Below the pieces are notes generated by a model. The model worked only from the letters and a program-made list of their open reading frames with translations. It was not told the origin of the DNA and made no database searches. A program made the translations under genes and the position numbers. This document shows, piece by piece, positions 9,301 through 14,900 of a stretch of DNA of 16,949 nt; the first letter of the stretch is position 1, and the number at the start of each line of letters is the position of its first letter. The stretch covers positions 1-16,949 of the forward strand of contig DASSWB010000064.1 of NCBI GenBank assembly GCA_035705495.1, written 5' to 3'. Origin of the DNA: DASSWB01 sp035705495 (GTDB lineage: Bacteria; Bacteroidota; Bacteroidia; Flavobacteriales; Flavobacteriaceae).

Positions 9301-9796
9301 AACTGTCGGTTACGGTGGAATTTATTGGCAATATTTTGAAGATTTGGACAAAATTGAAACCCACGATCAAGGTCCGTTGAATGTAGAAAAGGAACTTTAT
9401 TTGAACGTGAAAACCGATGCTGGGACTATTTTAAAGCAAATAACTACAGAAACACCTTTAAAATTGGGCGACTTAGTAACGGTTCGCTTGGTGGTACGAA
9501 CCACTTCCGATATGGATTATATTCATTTAAAAGATATGCGCGCCAGCGGATTTGAACCTACAAATGTGCTCAGTGAATATAAATATCAGGACGGAACCGC
9601 TTATTATGAAAGCACAAAAGATGCTGCAACGCATTTCTTTTTCGATTCGTTAAAAAAGGGAACTTACGTTCTGGAATATACGGTTCGAGGCAATAATTCG
9701 GGGAATTTCTCAAACGGAGTGACAACAATTGAAAGTATGTACGCCCCAGAATTTTCGGGTCATACAAAAGGAATCAGGGTCAATATTTTGGAATAG
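3317..9796 (+). CDS. Alpha-2-macroglobulin-like protein with inserted carboxypeptidase-regulatory and SusC-like TonB plug domains
   Basis: 2159 residues, longer than typical bacterial macroglobulins (about 1650 in E. coli YfhM). Residues 1-19 are a type I signal peptide without lipobox, unlike the YfhM lipoprotein. A largely helical N-terminal region is followed by macroglobulin domains; the MG2 motif DRAIYRPGQKVYFKG starts at residue 583. A bait-region-like domain spans about 1055-1190. Then come a CarboxypepD_reg-like domain (about 1198-1272, GRVTDDTGMPLPGVNV) and a TonB plug of SusC/RagA type (about 1273-1379, with LIIVDGK, ALYGSQGANGVIVITTKKG). The A2M domain starts near 1395. The thioester motif is intact: Cys1620-Ser-Glu-Gln1623. 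The alpha-helical thioester domain continues to about 1870, and a receptor-binding-like domain with DMRASGFEP lies near the C terminus. The family traps proteases that cleave the bait region, by covalent thioester attachment. No beta barrel follows the plug, so this is not a transporter. Role of the inserted domains is unknown. Confidence 0.9.
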   Translation: MKKILMLSILLFPILSFSQTNKFSEEWEFIDSLEIEGRIETADSLVLQIASKSKRKKDFSNFIKSKIYHYKFRQIVQENSNQYVLDDLNRAIQDLPNPYQNILLCYKGKFLLNYYQENRWQISRRTKIENQSSQEIETWSLETLRDTIQTAFDHSLKNEKKLKKTEVGEIAALIDPDVLHRKYKPTLFDLISQQALNFYNNSSNFPSVHPVNKDIFQNKKLFADTEVFGDLSFPESYSEHPKIKSLRIFQKLENFHRDDNNTDASVYWQLERLEYINTFYLNEEKWPLYLKALDALADKHKNDEINAIILFQKAEIFYDRSTEKQEDTLVNPDFLKKAVVLSEEIIKTYPNSASSLEANALIKSIKNPRLTAKASEILNPQQAGRVFLSYKSLDTINLKIYKVPFSFGQNLTYSGKDSLVTNLVNTPPLFKKTIKLPKSEDFNWHSTELLIPALEAGFYFVHISNGGIGKSGYSYSFFQVTNIVVTETFLGKKKIYETLNRTTGEKLANVKLELIKNQDKVARTFHTDSEGTVTKWKDYNNFGLMYATKDGDTLKTSIGRYHYYSDDGDDEQPPMAGTILYLDRAIYRPGQKVYFKGILLQREKNKTTTIPNEYVEIYVEDANGDEIEYFRLKTNKFGSFNSEFILPTSGITGTFRIYTEEDIDSETKFWDKIWDDGDYYNWGVSFNVEEYKRPTFEVVFDESKETFKLNDSITISGKVSSFMGATLSNLPLEYEIRRKEQFYSWRYRPGPEISVVIDTIKTDSEGNFNITFFAEADEKALENENLVYIYTIDAVVTDVNGETRSASTSVKIGNKNLVANLSIPENIKVGDSLKTSLSATNLNGSKIPVSGTLKIYKLEAPDRILRERLWDAPEIQMISEEKFKKLFPEEPYTTIKPADEWPKDQLMKTLVFENEKDFHESSISVSENWKSGKYIVEAIVDDGKEMDSISKVFTLTNPTDKLLPDNGRFSTSILNTEFAEDGFIKTLVQTGYSDLKLKVSAYAGYENIFEEFYSIDGSETITIPLKNVATKEVQIQYSAVKNNSLIHEEKQVSLMLEQGSLRIETETFRNKISPGQEETWSFKISDESGATPETEILASMYDASLDLFKKEDWRLDADFYYDRIDFPNFEVSNIGKTDRFRDFFSYHSRYIARKWRFDQLKMFGFNYSEPNSYYYRRYLSNLAYKEKSLSNDLVGNTRGRVTDDTGMPLPGVNVVIKGSSTGTQTNFDGEFALDTKQGDVLVFSFLGMITAEFSVGEKKEIFIILEPDSANLDAVVVSALGIKRKESDVVQALTGKVSGLQIEYADDDNNDGTRIIFRGNRSISGGDEPLIIVDGKIVSNLDIPAEDVLSTSVLKGAEGTALYGSQGANGVIVITTKKGLTELNSVQARTNLDETAFFFPNLTLDKDGRVKFSFTSPEALTQWKLRLFAHTNDWKTGYLEKTTVTQKELNLLPNPPRFLREGDTVVFKTKISNLTDETITGNSVLYLFDALNMQPIDTILANTENLKPFSIKAKGNTSVSWELIVPEGIQAVQYRILAKAGNFSDGVENLLPVLTNRMLVKESLPLFVRAGETKTFEFENLENNTSPTLDNHLFALEYSSNPAWYAIQSLPYLMEFEHECSEQMFARLYANSLAEHIMNSQPKIKEVFQEWKKDSLIGKLEKNEDLKSLILAETPWVRDAASETERKNRLANLFELEKLANQKEDILNRLEMMQNGSGAFPWFSGGRDNQFITQHILSGFGHLKKLGVDVSASHIIEKMISYLDANLLEREEKYKQRFENPESFYRSIYNVHYLYARSFFLKDFPLSEKVKSITNKIIEAQKEDWREKSLYNKGLLALIFSRMNEKETAKNILASLEGTAVKSETHGMYWKENERSWYWYTAPIETQALLIEAFSDFGYLEVVEEMKIWLLQNKRTNHWPTTKATTEACYALLMQGNDWLSVSDKTSIKVGGEPIPQAKLSETKKEAGTGYLRINWKAKEIDKTLANVTIENNNKTVGYGGIYWQYFEDLDKIETHDQGPLNVEKELYLNVKTDAGTILKQITTETPLKLGDLVTVRLVVRTTSDMDYIHLKDMRASGFEPTNVLSEYKYQDGTAYYESTKDAATHFFFDSLKKGTYVLEYTVRGNNSGNFSNGVTTIESMYAPEFSGHTKGIRVNILE

Positions 9797-9810
9797 GAAG
9801 GGAAAGTCAA

Positions 9811-9839
9811 GTCCGTTTTTTCATTTTTAAAAAGCGGGC
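9811..9839 (+). terminator. Hairpin after the macroglobulin gene
   Basis: GTCCGTTTTTT (9811-9821) pairs with AAAAAGCGGGC (9829-9839) around a 7-base loop, giving 11 pairs with two G-U wobbles. It begins 15 bases after the stop. No T-tract follows, so it could be a 3'-end-stabilising hairpin rather than a classical intrinsic terminator. Confidence 0.4.
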
Positions 9840-9898
9840 TTCCCCTACCCTTTATTTTGCAATTCGATCCAGTTTCATAGTGCATTGTTTTATTTTAA

Positions 9899-10120
9899 AT
9901 CAATGTTGTCCGGTAAAACCCAACATCGAAAAGATCCTGTGAAGACGGCAATTTGAAACTATTGCTGTTTCTCAGGGCTTACTTTTGAAATTTTTCAATT
10001 TTCATTTTTTTAGAACTGGCATCTTAAATATTATTATGATCATCACTTAGTTGGGATCAAATCTTTTCTCTATTTTCTTGCAGTGTCACGGTCTATATTC
10101 TTTAACCGGCCACTAATGGT
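9899..10120 (-). repeat. Dispersed repeat, full copy C (inverted relative to copy B)
   Basis: About 222 bp, the reverse-complement counterpart of 2951-3178. On the + strand it begins ATCAATGTTGTCCGGTAAAA and ends near TTTAACCGGCCACTAATGGT. The internal hairpin (about 9944-9971) keeps all 10 pairs, including changed positions relative to copy B. The flanking stretches 9840-9898 and 10121-10259 hold nothing I can assign beyond A/T-rich leader; TAATTTTA (10211-10218) is a weak -7-like match without a partner TTG. Confidence 0.8.
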
Positions 10121-10259
10121 TTTAGTGATTTCGCTTTCGCGGAATTGATTCTGCTTCATTCAAGTTCTAAAGGCTTTCTTAATCTTTATAGAAAACACGA
10201 ATATTTCCTTTAATTTTAGTTATTCTGCTCCTTTTCAACAGAAAACAAATAGTAGAAAA

Positions 10260-11846
10260 TTGAACAATCAAAGAAGTCGATACCGAATTTTTTACAACTT
10301 GGAACAACATCTGGAAGTGCCAATGTTCATTCTAGCAATAGTTTGGATGTATTTTCTGGTTGTCGAATTTTTCCACGGATTAAATAAAACCCAGGAAACC
10401 ATCATTTATGTAATCTGGTTCCTTTTCATTGCGGAATATCTCATAAAACTTCTATTAGCTCCCCGAAAAATAACTTATATAAAAAACAATTGGATCACAC
10501 TTATAGCACTGATTATTCCTGCTTTGCGCGTATTTCGTATTTTTTATGCAGTAAGGCTGCTTCGGTCGGTAAGGGTGATTCGGTCAACTAATATCATTCG
10601 GACTTTCACCACGGGAAAACGATTTTTTTCAGCTTTAAAAGAAGCACAGGGACCACAGCCAGAACCCGAAATGAACGTTGGGATTTTGATTGCGCACGGC
10701 AACTTAGGAGATTTAGAAAAACTAAAAACTTATGTAAACCAACTCATTGATGACATCACACCTGAACTGAAAATCAGCACAGGAATCCGATGGAATTTTG
10801 ACCTGACCGAAACGCGTGTACTCGAAAATGAAAATCCTGTAAGACCCTCGTTCTTTCTAGATTCCGCAAGTTTAAAAATGGCGGAAGGACCTTATGACCT
10901 TGTTGCCGTGGTGACCGATGTCGCGCTTATGTCACGAAAAAATCAAATTGAAGCAGGATTGAGTTCTCCCGTTGCACGAATGATTGTGCTTTCCACAAAA
11001 AAATTGATCACAACAGGAAGAAACCAACCTTCGTGTTCGCTGAATGATACAAAAGTGCGATACAACAGTGCATTGTTAATGCTTCATCTCATCGGCCATA
11101 TTCTGAAATTAAAGCATCGTACGTTGGCAGAAAGTAAAATCATGCGTACTTATGAATTCAATCCAACGCTAGCGAAAATTCCTTCTTTTAATTCCAAAGA
11201 AAGAAAATATCTCAAAAAAAATGCTCAAAAAGCTCCAGATCGCGAATTGATCAACGGGAATTTTGTTGAGACCTTTATTTTTCACGTTTTAATGACTTTC
11301 AGGCATTTGCCCGAATTTTTCCGGCCTTTGTTCCATAACTGGGCGATATTTCTGCCGCTTTCCTTACCAAGCCTCGTTACTGCGGCTGTTGCGCCTTCCA
11401 TTCTTCTGATTTTTGGAGCAGAAATTTGGGACGTCGGACTCGGAATGTCGAACGGAACTGCTACTTTTTTTGCCATTGTCAGTGTGATGTTGGCAAGTTT
11501 TTATCTTGTCCGGATACAGTCATTATTTCTTCCAAGAAAAGAAAAAAGAGTACTGACGGAACATTTGGCAGTTGCAAATTCTGTCATCTATTTCAGTATT
11601 TTCCTTGCCTGCATCGGACTCTTTTTAACGGTGGGAGTTCTTACGCTCATCATCGAATTTTATGTTTTTCCAGAGGATTTGATGCAGACTTGGCCCACGC
11701 TCAATAAACCGGAAATATTATTGTCGGATAAAATCCGATTGGCAGCTTTTATCAGTACCATTGGGGTCACAACAGGAGCTTTGGCTGGCGGATTGGAAAG
11801 TAGAACCGTTATCCAACAACTCGCATTGTTTAAAGGTCGGACCTGA
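10260..11846 (+). CDS. Voltage-sensor-like membrane protein fused to a degenerate metzincin-like domain and four C-terminal membrane segments
   Basis: 528 residues from a TTG start. There is no in-frame ATG upstream in the leader, and the first internal ATG (codon 22) would cut into the first membrane segment. Residues about 21-110 look like S1-S4 of the voltage-gated ion channel superfamily. S4 has Arg at 90, 93, 99, 102, 105 and 108, about every third residue. No pore helix or selectivity filter follows. Residues about 130-300 form a soluble domain with YDLVAVVTDVALM (Asp220), an LSSPVARMIVLSTKKL stretch, and HLIGHILKLKH (His276, His280, His286). This spacing and order recall archaemetzincin (M54) proteases. 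The three zinc-ligand histidines are kept, but the catalytic Glu is Leu277 and the usual Gly is Lys283, so a protease activity is doubtful. Four hydrophobic segments follow at about 362-386, 400-420, 440-468 and 491-512. Function unknown; domain reading is by eye. Confidence 0.75.
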   Translation: MNNQRSRYRIFYNLEQHLEVPMFILAIVWMYFLVVEFFHGLNKTQETIIYVIWFLFIAEYLIKLLLAPRKITYIKNNWITLIALIIPALRVFRIFYAVRLLRSVRVIRSTNIIRTFTTGKRFFSALKEAQGPQPEPEMNVGILIAHGNLGDLEKLKTYVNQLIDDITPELKISTGIRWNFDLTETRVLENENPVRPSFFLDSASLKMAEGPYDLVAVVTDVALMSRKNQIEAGLSSPVARMIVLSTKKLITTGRNQPSCSLNDTKVRYNSALLMLHLIGHILKLKHRTLAESKIMRTYEFNPTLAKIPSFNSKERKYLKKNAQKAPDRELINGNFVETFIFHVLMTFRHLPEFFRPLFHNWAIFLPLSLPSLVTAAVAPSILLIFGAEIWDVGLGMSNGTATFFAIVSVMLASFYLVRIQSLFLPRKEKRVLTEHLAVANSVIYFSIFLACIGLFLTVGVLTLIIEFYVFPEDLMQTWPTLNKPEILLSDKIRLAAFISTIGVTTGALAGGLESRTVIQQLALFKGRT

Positions 11847-11920
11847 TTTTAGCGCAACATTCAAGGCAGGAATTTCTAGATTTATTACATTTACTTTTCT
11901 TAATTTTTGAAATTCGAAAA

Positions 11921-12571
11921 ATGCAGCTAAACAACTACATTGACCACACATTACTCAAACCTACGGCCACTTCAAAAGATATTTTTCAACTCTGTAAAGA
12001 AGCTAAAGAACATCAATTTTATGCGGTTTGCGTGAATGGTTGCTATGTGGAAACTTCAAAAATGGAATTGGGGGAAAGTTCAGTGAAAATTGCCGCTGTC
12101 GTCGGATTTCCTTTGGGTGCAATGAGTACGATTTCCAAAATTGAAGAAGCAAAAGAAGCGGTTTTTCGAGGTGCAGATGAAATTGATATGGTAATTAATA
12201 TCGGCTGGGTTAAATCGGAAGAAATGAGTAAAGTCGAAACGGAAATTTTTCAGCTTAAAAAATCGATCGGAAATACAATATTAAAAGTCATTATTGAAAC
12301 CTGTTATCTTTCCGAAGAGGAAAAAATAAAAGCCTGCAAAGCCGCAATGAATGCGGGAGCCGATTTTGTAAAAACCTCAACTGGTTTTGGAACTGGAGGC
12401 GCCACTTTTGAAGACGTCAAATTAATGAAGGAAGTCGTTGGAAACAAAGTGAAAATAAAGGCTTCCGGCGGAATCAAAGATTCGGAAACCGCTAAAAAAT
12501 TTATCGATCTTGGCGCGGATCGTTTGGGAACTTCAGCAGGAATAACCATCATTTCAAAAGAAACCAAATGA
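11921..12571 (+). CDS. deoC: Deoxyribose-phosphate aldolase
   Basis: 216 residues, a full-length short-type DeoC. It cleaves 2-deoxy-D-ribose 5-phosphate to glyceraldehyde 3-phosphate and acetaldehyde in the cytoplasm, the last step of deoxynucleoside breakdown. The TIM-barrel hallmarks are present: the start motif NYIDHTLLKPTAT, DEIDMVINIG with Asp89 (the proton-relay Asp), VKTSTGFGTGGAT with Schiff-base Lys151, and KASGGIKD with Lys180, the second active-site lysine. The ATG at 11921 gives the expected N terminus. The gene starts 74 bases after the membrane-protein gene, so co-transcription with it is possible. Its stop overlaps the start of deoD by four bases (ATGA), a sign of translational coupling. 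No clear promoter was found in the 74-base gap. Confidence 0.96.
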   Translation: MQLNNYIDHTLLKPTATSKDIFQLCKEAKEHQFYAVCVNGCYVETSKMELGESSVKIAAVVGFPLGAMSTISKIEEAKEAVFRGADEIDMVINIGWVKSEEMSKVETEIFQLKKSIGNTILKVIIETCYLSEEEKIKACKAAMNAGADFVKTSTGFGTGGATFEDVKLMKEVVGNKVKIKASGGIKDSETAKKFIDLGADRLGTSAGITIISKETK

Positions 12572-13266
12572 GTTTACATATAGAAGCCAAAAAAGGAGAA
12601 ATAGCAGAAACTGTGCTTCTTCCGGGAGATCCATTACGTGCAAAATGGATTGCCGAAACTTTTCTCGAAAATCCAGTTTGCTATAATAAAGTCCGCAATA
12701 TGCTCGGTTTCACCGGAACTTACAAAGGCAAAAAAATCTCGGTACAAGGAACGGGAATGGGCGTTCCTTCAATTCTTATTTATTGTCACGAACTCATCAA
12801 TTTTTACGGAGTCAAAAATTTGATTCGCGTGGGTTCAGCTGGTTCTTATCAAGAAAATATCAAACTTAGGGATATTGTCATTGCAATGTCGGCATCTTCG
12901 ACTTCGGCGATCAACAAATCGGTTTTTCCGTTCGCCAATTATGCACCGACGGCAGATTTCACCCTCTTCAACAATGCGGTTCAATATGCCGCAAGCAATA
13001 AAATTCCCATAAAAGCAGGAAATATCCTCACCTCGGATGATTTTTATGAAGCCGATACGGAATCCTTTAAAAAATGGGCAGAAATGGGCATTTTATGTGT
13101 CGAAATGGAAACCGCCGGTCTCTACTCTATTGCTTCAAAATATGATGTTAAGGCACTGACATTGCTTACGATTTCGGATTCTTTGGTCACCAAAGAACAA
13201 ACAACAGTTTTGGAACGGGAACAAGGTTTTAGACAAATGATTGAAATTGCGTTGAACGTGGTGTAA
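12568..13266 (+). CDS. deoD: Purine-nucleoside phosphorylase, DeoD type
   Basis: 232 residues, close to the 239 of E. coli DeoD. It phosphorolyses purine (deoxy)nucleosides to the free base and (deoxy)ribose 1-phosphate; deoxyribose 1-phosphate, after conversion by a phosphopentomutase not seen here, feeds DeoC. Visible motifs are LPGDPLRAKWIA near the N terminus, IRVGSAGSYQ (phosphate-binding region), VEMETAGLY (ribose/base contact) and TISDS. Asp204 and Arg217 fall at the same numbers as the catalytic pair known in E. coli DeoD. Its ATG overlaps the deoC stop, so the two form one operon in the order aldolase then phosphorylase. No strong terminator was seen in the 110-base gap that follows. 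Confidence 0.95.
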   Translation: MSLHIEAKKGEIAETVLLPGDPLRAKWIAETFLENPVCYNKVRNMLGFTGTYKGKKISVQGTGMGVPSILIYCHELINFYGVKNLIRVGSAGSYQENIKLRDIVIAMSASSTSAINKSVFPFANYAPTADFTLFNNAVQYAASNKIPIKAGNILTSDDFYEADTESFKKWAEMGILCVEMETAGLYSIASKYDVKALTLLTISDSLVTKEQTTVLEREQGFRQMIEIALNVV

Positions 13267-13327
13267 TTTTTTCAGTTTTAATTTCCTCTTTATCATTCGC
13301 TTAACATCTACGCGCAGTCGATTTCTG

Positions 13328-13355
13328 TAACTTTAAATCGGATTAAACCGATTTA
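13328..13355 (+). promoter_or_regulatory. Candidate -7 element with overlapping perfect palindrome upstream of the SDR gene
   Basis: TAAATCGG (13334-13341) and CCGATTTA (13348-13355) are perfect 8-base inverted arms around ATTAAA. The palindrome starts inside TAACTTTA (13328-13335), a 7/8 match to the Bacteroidota -7 consensus TAnnTTTG, and ends 21 bases before the SDR start codon. This position suits a repressor operator or a 5'-leader hairpin. No good -33 TTG is present at the usual distance, so the promoter part is weak. Confidence 0.4.
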
Positions 13356-13376
13356 TAATTTCAAAAAATCACAGCG

Positions 13377-14228
13377 ATGGCAAAACCTAAAAAATTTCCC
13401 GATCAGAAGCAGAAAAGTCAGCCGGGAAAAGAAAATAAAATGATTCCCGAACCGGAAACAATCAAAGACACTTATAAAGGGAGTGACAAGTTAAAAGGAA
13501 AAATCGCTTTAATCACTGGAGGCGACAGCGGAATTGGACGAAGCGTGGCAGTCCATTTTGCACGAGAAGGCGCCAAGGTTGCCATCGTTTATTTGAGTGA
13601 AGACAAAGATGCAAAAGAAACGAAAAAGCTTGTGGAAAAAGAAGGTGCGGAATGTATTCTGATTAAAGGCGATTTAAAAGCCGAAAAATTCTGTAAAGAT
13701 ATTGTGAAGCAAACTGTAGAAAAATTCGGTGGACTCAATATTGTTGTAAACAATGCGGCGATGCAGTTTCCGGAAACTAAAATAGAAGATATCTCATCGA
13801 AGAATTTACATACGACTTTCCAGACCAATATTTATCCGTTTTTCTTTATTGTCCAGGAAGCAATGATTCATTTAAAAGAAGGTGATTGTATTGTAAATAC
13901 AACTTCTGTGACTTCTTACCGTGGCAGCGAACATTTATTGGATTATTCCAGCACAAAAGGTGCAATTACTTCATTTACGCGTTCGCTTTCCAAGATGCTC
14001 GCGAAAAAGAAAATCCGCGTGAACGGAGTCGCCCCCGGTCCTATCTGGACGCCACTCATTCCGTCAACTTTTGATGATGTCACCAAATTTGGACAAGACA
14101 CACCACTAGGCCGCGCCGGACAGCCGTCTGAAGTCGGTCCCGCTTATGTATTTCTCGCCAGTGCTGATAGCAGTTATATCACCGGGCAGATTATTCACGT
14201 GAATGGTGGGGAAATTGTGGGAGGTTAA
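13377..14228 (+). CDS. SDR-family NAD(P)-dependent oxidoreductase (YghA / general stress protein 39-like)
   Basis: 283 residues. A classical short-chain dehydrogenase with the N-terminal extension (about 40 residues, rich in Lys, Pro and Gln) that marks the YghA/YdaD-like subgroup. Motifs: dinucleotide-binding TGGDSGIGR (47-55), NNAA near residue 125, catalytic Ser177 in NTTSVTSYRG, and Tyr190-x-x-x-Lys194 in YSSTK. The closing ITGQIIHVNGG is also typical. These residues support a working oxidoreductase on an alcohol or carbonyl substrate; the substrate and NAD/NADP choice cannot be read from the sequence. No signal peptide, so cytoplasmic. Members of this subgroup are often stress-induced in other bacteria (family knowledge). 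The gene stands alone, 110 bases after deoD, with a palindrome in its leader. Confidence 0.92.
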   Translation: MAKPKKFPDQKQKSQPGKENKMIPEPETIKDTYKGSDKLKGKIALITGGDSGIGRSVAVHFAREGAKVAIVYLSEDKDAKETKKLVEKEGAECILIKGDLKAEKFCKDIVKQTVEKFGGLNIVVNNAAMQFPETKIEDISSKNLHTTFQTNIYPFFFIVQEAMIHLKEGDCIVNTTSVTSYRGSEHLLDYSSTKGAITSFTRSLSKMLAKKKIRVNGVAPGPIWTPLIPSTFDDVTKFGQDTPLGRAGQPSEVGPAYVFLASADSSYITGQIIHVNGGEIVGG

Positions 14229-14240
14229 GTAAGGATTGAA

Positions 14241-14261
14241 GAATGTAGAATGTAGAATGTA
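14241..14261 (+). repeat. GAATGTA tandem heptamer, three units
   Basis: Three exact GAATGTA units shortly after the SDR stop. The unit is again 7 bases, like the TTTGGAA runs elsewhere in the window. Confidence 0.75.
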
Positions 14262-14304
14262 AACGGCTCAGTCTGTTCAAAGAAACCCTTGTGCTTTGTT
14301 TCAA

Positions 14305-14339
14305 GAGATTGCCGCAGTCGTGCCTCCTTCGCAATGACG
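14305..14339 (-). repeat. CGTCATTGCGA...GCAATCTC-type intergenic hairpin repeat
   Basis: Read on the minus strand this is CGTCATTGCGAAGGAGGCAC followed by GACTGCGGCAATCTC. It matches a short repeat that I recognise from intergenic DNA of many bacteria, with outer arms ATTGC and GCAAT able to pair. Its role is not established. It forms part of a 292-base gene-free stretch (14229-14520) that otherwise contains two heptamer runs and the tRNA promoter. Confidence 0.6.
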
Positions 14340-14383
14340 GTTGTTTTGGTTATTGGTGAATAGAATGGTTAAAAGTTATTGTT

Positions 14384-14404
14384 TTTGGAATTTGGAATTT
14401 GGAA
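14384..14404 (+). repeat. TTTGGAA tandem heptamer, three units
   Basis: Three exact TTTGGAA units, the same unit and count as at 2931-2951. No dispersed repeat copy abuts this one, the nearest starting about 250 bases downstream. Confidence 0.85.
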
Positions 14405-14475
14405 TTTTAAAAGGATCCTAAGACAGTGAAAATGGGAACATTAAAATTTTCTTTGTGTTTTTACGCTCTTTATTA

Positions 14476-14505
14476 TTGTTTTGTATTGAAAGCTCATTAT
14501 ATTTG
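14476..14505 (+). promoter_or_regulatory. Bacteroidota-type promoter of tRNA-Arg
   Basis: TTG (14476-14478), a 19-base spacer, then TATATTTG (14498-14505), a perfect match to TAnnTTTG. Transcription would start a few bases after 14505, about 10 bases before the mature tRNA 5' end. This is the best promoter in the window. Confidence 0.75.
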
Positions 14506-14520
14506 CACTCGCAAAAAAAG

Positions 14521-14594
14521 GGTCGAGTAGCTCAGTTGGATAGAGCATCTGCCTTCTAAGCAGACGGTCACAGGTTCGAATCCTGTCTCGATCA
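14521..14594 (+). tRNA. tRNA-Arg (anticodon TCT)
   Basis: A full 74-base cloverleaf can be folded by eye. Acceptor GGTCGAG/CTCGATC (one G-U), D arm GCTC/GAGC with AGTTGGATA loop, anticodon arm TCTGC/GCAGA with loop CTTCTAA, anticodon TCT at 14555-14557, variable loop CGGTC, T arm ACAGG/CCTGT with TTCGAAT loop. The discriminator base is A (14594). CCA is not encoded and must be added after transcription. It reads AGA, and possibly AGG, codons. It stands alone between its own promoter and terminator. Confidence 0.97.
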
Positions 14595-14597
14595 CAG

Positions 14598-14630
14598 AAA
14601 CCCACAATGAAAATTGTGGGTTTTTTGTTT
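14598..14630 (+). terminator. Intrinsic terminator of tRNA-Arg
   Basis: AAACCCACAAT (14598-14608) pairs perfectly with ATTGTGGGTTT (14613-14623) across a GAAA tetraloop, followed by a T-rich tail to about 14630. It begins four bases after the tRNA end. Confidence 0.92.
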
Positions 14631-14650
14631 TAAATATTCGTGTTTAAAAT

Positions 14651-14857
14651 ATCGGTGATGACAAATTCGCCTTTTAAAACGATAAACCATTTGAAGCAAT
14701 TGCTTTCTCACAGGGAATACTTTTAAATTTTTCAATTCTCAATTTTCCAAAACGGACAACTTAAATATTATTATGATTATCAATTAGTTAGCTTCAAATC
14801 TATTTTCTATTTTCTTGCAGTGTAACGGTCTATACTCTTTCACCGAATACTACTGAT
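14651..14857 (-). repeat. Dispersed repeat, diverged copy D
   Basis: About 207 bp in the same orientation as the copy at 9899-10120, and more diverged. Shared blocks are TTGAAGC, CTTAAATATTATTATGAT, TATTTTCTTGCAGTGTAACG and GTCTATACTCTTT. The left end ATCGGTGATGAC is a degraded version of ATCAGTGTTGTC; the right end reads CACCGAATACTACTGAT. The internal hairpin of the good copies is not preserved. Its right end is 43 bases from the start of the copper regulator gene, so sequence within it could form part of that gene's promoter region. Confidence 0.7.
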
Positions 14858-14900
14858 TTTATAATTATATTATCTAATATTGTTTCATTAAATTAAAGCC

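Noticed and set aside
2951..10120. Composite transposon carrying the macroglobulin gene
   Set aside because: No transposase is present, no target-site duplication is evident, and further copies of the repeat occur elsewhere in the window. Kept only as a question about inverted copies.
10260..10620. An ordinary voltage-gated potassium channel
   Set aside because: The S1-S4 part is followed by a soluble domain, with no pore helix or selectivity filter of the TVGYG type.
11847..11920. Promoter for deoC
   Set aside because: TACATTTA and similar A/T words occur, but no TTG lies at the right distance, so I did not list it.
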